Shown in pieces: positions 41,598-50,751 of a stretch of DNA of 64,000 nt. Numbering within the stretch: position 1 is the first letter of the stretch; each line of letters starts with the position of its first letter. Position numbers and translations under genes: made by a program. The stretch comes from VRUE01 sp963770315. Lineage in GTDB: Bacteria; Actinomycetota; Thermoleophilia; Solirubrobacterales; 70-9. The stretch lies in contig CAVYPC010000002.1 of the NCBI GenBank assembly GCA_963770315.1, positions 186,001 to 250,000 on the forward strand. Direction: 5' to 3'. The notes beneath the pieces were generated by a model. The model did not search any database and was not told the origin of the DNA. It was given only the letters and a program-made list of their open reading frames with translations.

Positions 41598-42716
41598 GTG
41601 AAGATCGGAGTGCCGAAAGAGACCGCCGAGGGGGAGCGCCGGGTCGCGCTCGTCCCCGACGCCGTGAAATCGCTGAAGAAGAACGAGCACGTCGCCGTGC
41701 TCGTCGAGCGCGGCGCCGGCGAGGCCGCCGGCCATCCCGACTCCCAGTACGAGGAGGCGGGAGCCGAGGTCGTCGACCCCGACGTTGCCTGGGGCGCCGA
41801 CGTCGTCCTCCGCGTCGCCACCCCCACCAACGAGCAGATCGGTCGCCTCAACTCCAATCAGCTGCTGATCGGCCACCTCTCGCCCTGGACCGCGGCCGAG
41901 ACCAACAAGGCGCTCGCCGCCGCCGGCGTGACCAGCTTCGCGATGGAGGCGATCCCCCGGACCACCCGCGCCCAGGCGATGGACGCGCTCTCCTCGCAGG
42001 CCGCCGCCGGCGGCTACGCGGCGATGCTGATCGCCGCCCGCGAGTCGGGCCGCTTCTTCGGCATGATGACCACCGCCGCCGGCACGGTGCCGCCGGCAAA
42101 GGTGCTGGTGCTGGGCGCCGGCGTTGCCGGCCTGCAGGCCGTGGCCACGGCGAAGCGGCTGGGCGCGATCGTCACCGGCTTCGACATCCGCCGCGCCGCC
42201 TGGGAGCAGATCGCCTCGCTCGGCGGCCGCCCGCTCGAGCTCGACTTCATCCCCGACGCCGAAGGCGAGGGCGGCTATGCCCGCCCGCTCACCGACGAGG
42301 AGAACGCCAAGGTCGTCGAGGCGATCGGCGAGAACGCGGCCAAACAGGACGTGATCGTCACCACCGCCGCGATCCCCGGCCGCCCGGCACCGCTGCTGAT
42401 CACCGCCGGCGCGGTGCGCGCCATGCAGCCCGGCTCGGTGATCGTCGACCTCGCCGCCGAGAGCGGCGGAAACTGCGAGCTGACCGAGGCGGGGCAGACG
42501 GTCGTCGAGGGCGGCGTCAAGGTCGTCGGCCCGCGCAACCTCGCCAGCGAGATGCCGGCCCCGGCTTCGCAGCTCTACGCCAAGAACCTCGAGAACCTGC
42601 TCGGGCTGCTGATCGGCGAGGACGGCGCGCTGAACGTCGACTTCGAGGACGACATCGTCGCCGCCGCCTGCATCACCCACGGCGGCGAGATCCGCAACGA
42701 GAGGGCTGCCAAGTGA
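41598..42716 (+). CDS. pntAA: NAD(P) transhydrogenase, alpha subunit 1
   Basis: A 372-aa soluble NAD(H)-binding subunit: MKIGVPKETAEGERRVALVP, the Rossmann loop VLGAGVAGLQAVATAKRLGA and ARESGRFFGMMTTAAGTVPP. With pntAB and pntB it forms the proton-translocating transhydrogenase that makes NADPH from NADH using the proton gradient. GTG start; it overlaps pntAB by 4 bases. Split alpha subunit as in Rhodospirillum. Confidence 0.95.
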   Translation: MKIGVPKETAEGERRVALVPDAVKSLKKNEHVAVLVERGAGEAAGHPDSQYEEAGAEVVDPDVAWGADVVLRVATPTNEQIGRLNSNQLLIGHLSPWTAAETNKALAAAGVTSFAMEAIPRTTRAQAMDALSSQAAAGGYAAMLIAARESGRFFGMMTTAAGTVPPAKVLVLGAGVAGLQAVATAKRLGAIVTGFDIRRAAWEQIASLGGRPLELDFIPDAEGEGGYARPLTDEENAKVVEAIGENAAKQDVIVTTAAIPGRPAPLLITAGAVRAMQPGSVIVDLAAESGGNCELTEAGQTVVEGGVKVVGPRNLASEMPAPASQLYAKNLENLLGLLIGEDGALNVDFEDDIVAAACITHGGEIRNERAAK

Positions 42717-43023
42717 GCCTGTTCACCGAGATCACGATCTTCGTCCTCGCCGCCTTCGTCGGCTTCGAGGTGATCTCGAAGGTTCCGACCACCCTGCACA
42801 CGCCGCTGATGTCGCAGACCAACGCGATCCACGGCATTGTCATGCTCGGCGGGCTGATCGTCGTCGGCTACGCCAACGACCCGCTCGAGTACGTGATCGG
42901 CACGATCGCGATCGCCTTCGGCGCGATCAACATCGTCGGCGGCTTCATGGTCACCGACCGGATGCTCGGCATGTTCTCCAAAAAGCCGAAACCGAAGGCC
43001 GACGCTGACGGGAAGGGCGGCAA

Positions 43024-43027
<4 letters not shown>
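42713..43027 (+). CDS. pntAB: NAD(P) transhydrogenase, alpha subunit 2 (membrane)
   Basis: A 104-aa protein with three transmembrane helices (about 4-22, 39-60, 63-85): FEVISKVPTTLHTPLMSQTN and AIHGIVMLGGLIVVGY are the signature of the membrane part of the alpha subunit. It completes the proton channel with PntB. It overlaps both flanking genes by 4 bases. Confidence 0.95.
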
Positions 43028-44439
<1,412 letters not shown>

Positions 44440-44487
44440 CTGCCGCCCCGAGGGGGAGAGAATCGCCGTCGCTGCCCTTGACCGGGT

Positions 44488-45435
44488 GTGGACGAGCGGG
44501 GACAGGGGACCGTGGAGTGGATTGGGCTCCTTGCCATCGTCTCTCTGGCGATGATCGGCCTGGTATCCCTCGGCGTTCGGGTTCCCGGGACGGCGCTGGC
44601 GCGGGCGGTGGCTTCGCGGATCCTCTGCGCCGCCGCCCTGGCTGACGGTTGCGGCGACGAGCCGGTCCTCATCGCCACCTACGGGACCGAGGTTGGCGAG
44701 CTGGTGCGGCGCCACATGCCGTGGATTCTCTTCGAGCAGGGCTCACGGGCGATGCCGGTCGACTTCAGGCGCTGTCGCAGCAGCGCCTGCGGGGACGGCT
44801 CAGCGCGCGGCCTGGTCCATGAGACCGATGGCGGGCTGCCCGTCACAGCCTTCGTGCACGTGGTCGACTGCAGGGACAGCGCGGGTGGGAGAAGCGACCT
44901 CGACGTCACCGCCGGCAGTCGCGGCGAGCCCGATTGCGCCGCTGAGCGCGCTGGCAACCTCTACCTGCAGTATTGGCTGTACTACGCCGATTCCGCCACC
45001 CTGCGCGGCGTTCCGCTCGTCGGCGCGGCCGGCTATCACCACGACGACTGGGAAAGCGTGCAGTTCCGCATCGGGCCCGACGGCGAGGTCGACGAGCGGG
45101 CTTCCTCCCACGACGGCTACAACCACGACCGCGGCATCGCCAACTGGGGAGCGGACGCGGGGATCGGACCGCTCGAGGACTTCGCCGAGGCAGTTGGCGC
45201 TCGCCCCGACGGCGGCTGGGGCGAGGAGACCCACCTGCTGCTCGTCTCCGGGGGGAGCCACGCCGGCAACGCGATCGGCATTCCCCACATCGATCGCTTC
45301 ATCCCCGGACGCCGCGTCCACCTCGTCCCCCTGGAGCCGATCGCGGCCGCTGAAGGAGCCGCCTACCGCTTTGCGATCAGCCCGCCCTGGCACAAGTGCG
45401 TCTGGCGCGATCCGGAGGCGAGCGGCACGGGTTGA
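44488..45435 (+). CDS. Vps62-like domain protein with Flp/TadE-type prepilin leader
   Basis: The 315-aa product starts VDERGQGTVEWIGLLAIVSL. Gly 5 followed by Glu 10 (+5) and a long hydrophobic segment match a Flp/TadE class III leader cut by a TadV-type peptidase. After residue 100 come YLQYWLYYAD, GYHHDDWESVQFRIGPDG, SSHDGYNHDRG and GGSHAGNA, resembling Vps62-like domains. Eight Cys suggest disulfides outside the cell. A globular protein delivered by a pilin-type leader is plausible. GTG start; no tad genes are visible nearby. Confidence 0.65.
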   Translation: MDERGQGTVEWIGLLAIVSLAMIGLVSLGVRVPGTALARAVASRILCAAALADGCGDEPVLIATYGTEVGELVRRHMPWILFEQGSRAMPVDFRRCRSSACGDGSARGLVHETDGGLPVTAFVHVVDCRDSAGGRSDLDVTAGSRGEPDCAAERAGNLYLQYWLYYADSATLRGVPLVGAAGYHHDDWESVQFRIGPDGEVDERASSHDGYNHDRGIANWGADAGIGPLEDFAEAVGARPDGGWGEETHLLLVSGGSHAGNAIGIPHIDRFIPGRRVHLVPLEPIAAAEGAAYRFAISPPWHKCVWRDPEASGTG

Positions 45436-45438
45436 AGG

Positions 45439-45464
45439 ATTTTCCCCACGATCGTGGGGAAAAT
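45439..45464. terminator. perfect 26-bp palindrome, two-way terminator
   Basis: 45439-45451 and 45452-45464 are exact reverse complements (ATTTTCCCCACGA with TCGTGGGGAAAAT). It lies 3 bases after the stop of the Vps62-like gene and 20 before that of the convergent SDR gene. The T and A runs at the ends serve both directions. Confidence 0.75.
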
Positions 45465-45484
45465 GCTGCAATCGGCGGGCGCAG

Positions 45485-46255
45485 CTACTTCGGCGGCATC
45501 CGCAAGGCGCCGTCGAGGCGGATCGTCTCGCCGTTCAGCATCGGGTTGGCGACGATCTGCTCGATCAGCTGCGCGTATTCCGCCGGGCGGCCGAGCCGGG
45601 AGGGGAAGGGGATGCCCGCGCCGAGCGCGGTGCGCGCCTCCTCGGGCAGTGCCGCCAGCAGCGGCGTGTCGAAGAGGCCGGGGGCGATCGTGACGACGCG
45701 GACGCCGCGCGAGGCCATGTCGCGCGCCGCGGGCAGGGTCATGCCGACGATCCCTCCCTTCGAGGCCGCGTAGGCGATCTGGCCGATCTGGCCATCGTAG
45801 GCGGCGATCGAGGCGGTGTTGACGCAGACGCCGCGCTCGCCCTCCTCGTCGGGCTCGTTCTCGCTCATCGCCGCCGCGGCCAGCCGCAGCACGTTGAAGG
45901 TCCCGATCAGGTTGACCTTGACCACGTTGGAGAAGAGCTCGAGGTTGTGGGCGCCGGCCTTGTGGGCTACCCGCTCGGCCCAGCCGATCCCAGCACAGCA
46001 AACCGAGATCCTCAGCCCGGCCTCGCTCGCCCCCGCCGCCAGCTCGACCGCCGCCGCGACGGCGGCCTCGTCGGTCACGTCGGCCTCGACGAAGCTCGCG
46101 CCGGCGCCGAGCTCGGCCGCCAGCGCCTCGCCCTTGGCGGTGTTGAGGTCGGCGATGACGATGCTGGCGCCGGCCGCCGCCAGCGCCCGTGCCGTCGCCT
46201 CGCCGAGCCCCGAGGCCCCACCCGCAACCAAAGCACCTGTGCCTGAGATTTTCAC
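45485..46255 (-). CDS. short-chain dehydrogenase (3-hydroxyacyl-CoA dehydrogenase type 2-like)
   Basis: A 256-aa SDR with cofactor loop GGASGLGEATARAL, Asp after the second strand (VIADLNT, NAD preference), NTASIAAYDGQIGQIAYAAS followed by K (active Tyr and Lys) and APGLFDTPLL. The sequence between resembles the HSD17B10 group that oxidises short 3-hydroxyacyl-CoA or steroids. Divergent from egtB. Confidence 0.88.
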   Translation of the reverse strand: MKISGTGALVAGGASGLGEATARALAAAGASIVIADLNTAKGEALAAELGAGASFVEADVTDEAAVAAAVELAAGASEAGLRISVCCAGIGWAERVAHKAGAHNLELFSNVVKVNLIGTFNVLRLAAAAMSENEPDEEGERGVCVNTASIAAYDGQIGQIAYAASKGGIVGMTLPAARDMASRGVRVVTIAPGLFDTPLLAALPEEARTALGAGIPFPSRLGRPAEYAQLIEQIVANPMLNGETIRLDGALRMPPK

Positions 46256-46299
46256 AGCCGCCGTAACTTAACCGCTAGGGTTTTCCCATCGCCACCGAG

Positions 46300-47460
46300 G
46301 TGACGGCAAGCTCCAGCTCCAAGGAAGCGATCGCGGACCGGCTCGCGGAGGCTCGACGGCGCACCTATGAGCTGATCGAGCCGCTCGACGACGAGCAGCT
46401 CAACCGCGTCTACTCGCCGATCCTCAGCCCGCTCGCCTGGGACCTCGGCCACATCGCCAACTTCGAGGAGCTCTGGCTGGTGCAGACGATCGGAGAGCGT
46501 GAGCCCCTGCACGGCGAGCTCGGCCGCCTCTACGACGCGATCGAGAATCCGCGCAAGAGCCGCGGCGAGCTGCCGATCCTGCGCGACGCCGAGCTGCGCT
46601 CCTACCTCGCCGACGTGCGCGAGCGCACCCTCGAGGTGCTCGACCAGGTCGAGATCGCCGCCGCCGCCGGCGATCCCCTGCTGCGCGATGGGTTCGTCTA
46701 CGAGATGCTGATCGCGCACGAGCTGCAGCACAACGAGACGATGCTCCAGCTGCTGCAGATGGTCGACGGCTACGAGCTCCCCCCCGAGCATCGCCGCACG
46801 CCCGCGGACGTGTCCGAGTTTTCCGTGCCATATGGACCCATAAGCTCGGACACGCCTGGGTCGGAGGCGATTCGTGTGGAGGGCGGCGAGTACGAGATCG
46901 GCGCTGGGCCTACCGGCTTCGCCTACGACAACGAGCGACCCCGCCACAAGGTCGAGCTGCTCCCGTTCGAGATCGATCGAACCCCGGTCACCAACGGCGC
47001 GTACATCGCCTATATGGAGGAGACGGGAGCCGAGCCGCCGCTCTACTGGGAGCGCGACGGAGGGAGCGGTTGGGTCCGCACCGCGATGGGTCGCCGCGAC
47101 CCGGTCGATCCCAGCCAGGCGGTTATACACGTCTCCTGGCACGAGGCCGACGCCTTCGCCCGCTGGGCGGGCAAGCGGCTCCCGACCGAGGGGGAGTGGG
47201 AGGCCGCCAGCCCCGGCCTGCACGCCGTGGGCCAGGCCTGGGAATGGACCTCGTCGGACTTCCTCGCCTACCCCGGCTTCGAGGCCTTCCCCTACCGCGA
47301 GTACTCCGAGCCCTTCTTCGACGACGAATACAAGGTTCTGCGGGGGGGCTCGTGGGCGACCAGCCCAGCGGTCATGCGGCCCAGCTTTCGCAACTGGGAC
47401 CTGCCGCAGCGACGGCAGATATTCGCCGGCTTCCGCTGCGCGAGGGACGGCGGCCGATGA
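46300..47460 (+). CDS. egtB: ergothioneine biosynthesis sulfoxide synthase
   Basis: The 386-aa enzyme joins a DinB-like domain with iron ligands His 51 (WDLGHIANFEELW), His 140 and His 144 (AHELQHNET) to a C-terminal formylglycine-generating-type domain (GGEYEIGAG, RLPTEGEWEA, AWEWTSSDF, LRGGSWATSP, NWDLPQRRQIFAGFRCA). It couples trimethylhistidine to a thiol substrate. Residues 170-187 (DVSEFSVPYGPISSDTPG), between the domains, are encoded by a palindromic repeat also found at 63839. The FGE domain is compact: GEWEAASPGLHAVGQAWEW lacks a loop seen in longer homologues. GTG start; overlaps egtD by 4 bases. Confidence 0.92.
   Translation: MTASSSSKEAIADRLAEARRRTYELIEPLDDEQLNRVYSPILSPLAWDLGHIANFEELWLVQTIGEREPLHGELGRLYDAIENPRKSRGELPILRDAELRSYLADVRERTLEVLDQVEIAAAAGDPLLRDGFVYEMLIAHELQHNETMLQLLQMVDGYELPPEHRRTPADVSEFSVPYGPISSDTPGSEAIRVEGGEYEIGAGPTGFAYDNERPRHKVELLPFEIDRTPVTNGAYIAYMEETGAEPPLYWERDGGSGWVRTAMGRRDPVDPSQAVIHVSWHEADAFARWAGKRLPTEGEWEAASPGLHAVGQAWEWTSSDFLAYPGFEAFPYREYSEPFFDDEYKVLRGGSWATSPAVMRPSFRNWDLPQRRQIFAGFRCARDGGR
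46806..46856. repeat. palindromic repeat, copy A, inside egtB
   Basis: It begins GGACGTGTCCGAGTTTTC and ends GCTCGGACACGCC; the ends form a 10-bp stem (CGTGTCCGAG with CTCGGACACG). The outer sequence is nearly identical to copy B at 63839-63890, while the centre differs. At 51 bases it adds 17 codons in frame. Copy A's inner stem has decayed compared with copy B. Confidence 0.85.
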
Positions 47461-48446
47461 GCCCCGGCGCCGCCGCCGAGGCGATCGAGATCAAGGTCCG
47501 CCTGCGCGCCGACGGCGGCGCGGCGATGGCGCGGGACATTCGCCTCGGCCTCACCGCCAGGCCGAAGGAGCTGGCGCCCAAGTACTTCTACGACGAGCTG
47601 GGCTCACAGCTCTTCGAGCGGATCACCGAACTGCCCGAGTACTACCCGACCCGCACCGAGCGCGAGATCCTCTCCCAGCGCTCCGCCGAGATCGTCGCCG
47701 CCGCCGGGGAGCCCGGGACCCTGGTCGAGCTCGGCTCCGGCTCGGCCGCCAAGACGCGCCACCTGCTGAGCGCGATGCGCGACGCCGGCTGCCTCGCCAC
47801 CTACGTCCCGGTCGATATCTCCGAGGAGATCACCCACGAAACCGCGAAGTCGCTGGTCGAGGAGTATCCCGGGCTGACGATTCGCGGTCTGGTCTGCGAT
47901 TTCGAGCACGACCTTGAGCGGATTCCAAACGGCGGCGGCGGCCGGCTCGTCGCCTTCCTCGGTGGCACGATCGGCAACCTCTACCCGGACGCCCGCCACG
48001 ATTTCCTCACCCGCATCGCGGCCCTGCTCGAACCGGGCGACCAGATCCTGCTCGGCACCGATCTGGTCAAGGATCCTGACCGGCTGGAGGCCGCTTACGA
48101 CGATCCCGGTGGGGTGACCGCCGAGTTCAACAAGAACGTCCTGCGGGTGCTTAACCGCGAGTTCGGCGGCGATTTCGACCTGGACGAGTTCGAGCACGTG
48201 GCGCGCTATGACACCGAGGCGGCGCGCATGGACATACGCCTGCGCTCGCTCGCCGAGCAGACCGTGCGGCTCGACGGCCTCGACCTGACCGTGCGTTTCG
48301 CCGCCGGGGAGGAGATGCGGACCGAGATTTCCTCCAAGTTCACCCGCGAGCGGCTCGAGAGGGTCTACCTCGATGCGGGCCTGCGGCCGGACGGGTGGTT
48401 CACGGATCCCGCCGAGGACTACGCGCTCAGCTTAGCTTCGGTTTAA
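47457..48446 (+). CDS. egtD: histidine N-alpha-methyltransferase
   Basis: A 329-aa SAM-dependent methyltransferase that makes hercynine (trimethylhistidine), the substrate of EgtB. It has PKYFYDELGSQLFERITELP, EYYPTRTEREIL, the SAM loop LVELGSGSAAKTRHLL (89-104), PVDIS and FLGGTIGNLYP. ATG 47457 overlaps egtB's stop. No egtA, egtC or egtE is visible in the window. Confidence 0.93.
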   Translation: MSPGAAAEAIEIKVRLRADGGAAMARDIRLGLTARPKELAPKYFYDELGSQLFERITELPEYYPTRTEREILSQRSAEIVAAAGEPGTLVELGSGSAAKTRHLLSAMRDAGCLATYVPVDISEEITHETAKSLVEEYPGLTIRGLVCDFEHDLERIPNGGGGRLVAFLGGTIGNLYPDARHDFLTRIAALLEPGDQILLGTDLVKDPDRLEAAYDDPGGVTAEFNKNVLRVLNREFGGDFDLDEFEHVARYDTEAARMDIRLRSLAEQTVRLDGLDLTVRFAAGEEMRTEISSKFTRERLERVYLDAGLRPDGWFTDPAEDYALSLASV

Positions 48447-48492
48447 AGTCTTGGACCTTGAATACCCGTAGGAAGATCGAGGAGGACCCAAA

Positions 48493-49776
48493 TTGAGCCT
48501 TGACGTCTACCTCTACGGGGAGCGTGTCGGAACCCTGTTCCCCGCAGGTGACAACGACTACAGACTCGCGTATGACCCGGAGCTGGTTGGAAAAATCGGA
48601 CCGGGGAAAGCGCTGCTCAGCAACTCCCTGCCGGCCCGCCCCGAGCCCTACAGCTCCGAGGCCACCAGGGCCTATGTCGAGGGCCTGCTGCCCGAAGGGC
48701 CGCGCCGCGCGAGGTTGGGTCGCGAGCTGGGCCTCGACGCAGCCGACGGCTACCTGTTGCTGGCCGAGCTGGGCGAGGACTGCTCCGGCGCGGTCACCTT
48801 CCTGCCGGCGGGGCAGGCCCCGCGACCGCGCGAGCGCTCCTCGCTCGCCTGGCTGAGCGAGGACGAACTGGCGGAAGTGGTGAAGCCACCCCCGCCACGG
48901 CTGTTCAGCCCCGACTGCAGGCAGCGGATGCGGTTCGCCCTGCCCGGGCTGCGGCACAAGCTCAGCCTGATTCGCGACGAGGACGGCGGGCGCTGGGCCT
49001 GGCCGGAGGCCTGCGCGCCGAGTACCCACGTGATCAAGCCCGAGACCGGCGAATACCCCGAATACGTCGCCAACGAGATGTTCTGCATGACCGTCTGCCG
49101 CCAGGTCGGGCTGCCCGTCGCCAAAGCGACGGTGGAGGAGATCGCGGGGCGGCGCTGCCTGGTCTCACCTCGCTATGACCGCGTCGTCGGCGAGGGCGCC
49201 GACGTCAAGCGACTCCACTGCGAGTCCTTTTGCCAGGCGCTCGGCATCCTGCCCACCGCCGACGACGAGAGCGAGGAGAGCGAAGCTCCCGGCTGGACTG
49301 AAGCCCGCGGGCTGCTGAACGCGGTCAGCCGCCCCGACGAAGTGGTGAACCTGCTCACCGCGGCCTTCTGCAACTACATCCTCGGCAACGGCGATGCCCA
49401 CGGCAGGAACTTCGCCCTGATCGACCGGGAGAAGACGTCGCTCTCCGGGGCGGAGAGGAAGTGGCGGCTCGCGCCGCTCACCGACATCACCTCGACCGTC
49501 GTCTACGACGATCCGATCCACCACGGGCTGGTGATCTCCGAGGAATACCAGGAAACGTCGTACCTGCTCGAACTGGCCGAAGTCTGCGAAGAGTGCGAGT
49601 TCGACTTCGAAGTCCTGCGCGGGCTGGCGTCCACCACCGCGACCCGGATCGGGATGGCGGTGGAGACGATCGCCACGCGATCGAAGAAGGAAGGCTGGCA
49701 CGCGCCGATCGTCGACAAAATCGTCGAACTCGCCGCCGATCGATCCTTCGGGTTAGGGGCTGAGGTCGAGTATTAG
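48493..49776 (+). CDS. HipA-family serine/threonine kinase toxin homologue, no HipB nearby
   Basis: A 427-aa HipA-fold kinase: KLSLIRDE (P-loop region), THVIKPE (178-184, ATP-binding Lys), SPRYDR (225-230), catalytic GNGDAHGRNFAL (298-309, Asp 301), and DITST (331-335) at the metal-binding position. HipA enzymes phosphorylate a glutamyl-tRNA synthetase or other target and are normally restrained by a HipB repressor encoded just upstream; here the upstream gene is egtD and no HTH gene is present. TTG start with SD AGGAGG. Confidence 0.85.
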   Translation: MSLDVYLYGERVGTLFPAGDNDYRLAYDPELVGKIGPGKALLSNSLPARPEPYSSEATRAYVEGLLPEGPRRARLGRELGLDAADGYLLLAELGEDCSGAVTFLPAGQAPRPRERSSLAWLSEDELAEVVKPPPPRLFSPDCRQRMRFALPGLRHKLSLIRDEDGGRWAWPEACAPSTHVIKPETGEYPEYVANEMFCMTVCRQVGLPVAKATVEEIAGRRCLVSPRYDRVVGEGADVKRLHCESFCQALGILPTADDESEESEAPGWTEARGLLNAVSRPDEVVNLLTAAFCNYILGNGDAHGRNFALIDREKTSLSGAERKWRLAPLTDITSTVVYDDPIHHGLVISEEYQETSYLLELAEVCEECEFDFEVLRGLASTTATRIGMAVETIATRSKKEGWHAPIVDKIVELAADRSFGLGAEVEY

Positions 49777-49794
49777 ACCGGCCTGGCCGGTCTA
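49774..49794. terminator. palindrome containing both convergent stop codons
   Basis: TAGACCGGCC (49774-49783) and GGCCGGTCTA (49785-49794) pair perfectly around a single T. The first three bases are the TAG of the hipA-like gene and the last three are the TAG of the LLM gene on the other strand. Confidence 0.7.
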
Positions 49795-50724
49795 GAGGGC
49801 CAGCGCCTCGATCGTCTCGCCGAGCTTGTCCGGGGTGACGATCGGGGTGAGGATCGGCAGCGTCACGCCGCCCTCGACGAAGGCGTCCAGCCGCTCCCGC
49901 ATCTGCTCGGGGGTGCCGAAGACGAACATGTCCTCGATCAGCTCCCAGGGGGCCGCCGCCGCCGCGCCCTGACGATCGCCGCTCTCCCAGGCGGCGACCA
50001 TGGCGTCGATCTGATCGCCATAGCCGAGCCAGCGGTAGAAGGCCGCGTAGACGGGCACGGTGATGTAGGAGGAGAACATGAAGCGGGCCAGCGGCTCGAC
50101 CGCCTCGCGCTCGCCCGGCAGGCAGAAGAAGCGGCAGAGCAGCTCGAAGCCGTCCGGTGCCCCCTCCAGCTGCGCGGTGACCTTGGGCAGGCCGCCCAGC
50201 GGCAGGAAGTTGGTGAAGGCGCCGTCGGCGCGCTCGACCGCCAGCTCGAGCATCTTGCCGCGCAGCGCCGCGAGCACGATCGGCACCCGCTGGGCGGGCG
50301 CGGCCTCGAGCTTGAAGCCGCTCTCGGTGCGCTCGCCGTCGAGCGCCGTCCGCAGGAACTCGAGGGTCTCGCGCACCTTGCTCAGCGGCCGCTCGAAGGG
50401 GATCCCGTTCCAGCCTTCGACGATCCGATCCGAGGAGGAGCCGATGCCGAGCACGAAGCGCCCCCGCGAGGCATCGGCCAGCGCCGCGGCCTCCTGCGCA
50501 AGCAGCGCCGGGCCGCGCTGGAAGACGCCGACGATCCCGGTGCCGAGCCGCGCCCGCTCGGTCCAGGTGGCGCTGAGGGCGAGCGGCGTAAAGCCGTCGG
50601 GGCCGTTGGTCTCACCGCTCCAGAGGTCGGTGTAGCCGGCGGCCTCGGCGCGCTTCACGAGCTTCTCGTGCGCGGCCAGCGGCGTGCCCGGCAGCGGCAG
50701 CGTCAGTCCCCACCTCTGGCTCAT
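49792..50724 (-). CDS. LLM-class oxidoreductase
   Basis: A 310-aa luciferase-like barrel: WGLTLPLPGTPLAAHEKLVK, GYTDLWSGETNGPDGFTPLA, RARLGTGIVGVFQRGPALLA, GRFVLGIGSSSDRIVEGWNG. The VFQRGP string and GSSS loop are common in the actinobacterial F420 family. Divergent from glpX with only 27 bases between the starts. Substrate unknown. Confidence 0.83.
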   Translation of the reverse strand: MSQRWGLTLPLPGTPLAAHEKLVKRAEAAGYTDLWSGETNGPDGFTPLALSATWTERARLGTGIVGVFQRGPALLAQEAAALADASRGRFVLGIGSSSDRIVEGWNGIPFERPLSKVRETLEFLRTALDGERTESGFKLEAAPAQRVPIVLAALRGKMLELAVERADGAFTNFLPLGGLPKVTAQLEGAPDGFELLCRFFCLPGEREAVEPLARFMFSSYITVPVYAAFYRWLGYGDQIDAMVAAWESGDRQGAAAAAPWELIEDMFVFGTPEQMRERLDAFVEGGVTLPILTPIVTPDKLGETIEALAL

Positions 50725-50751
50725 GCAGCGACCCTATAGGGTGCGGCACCC

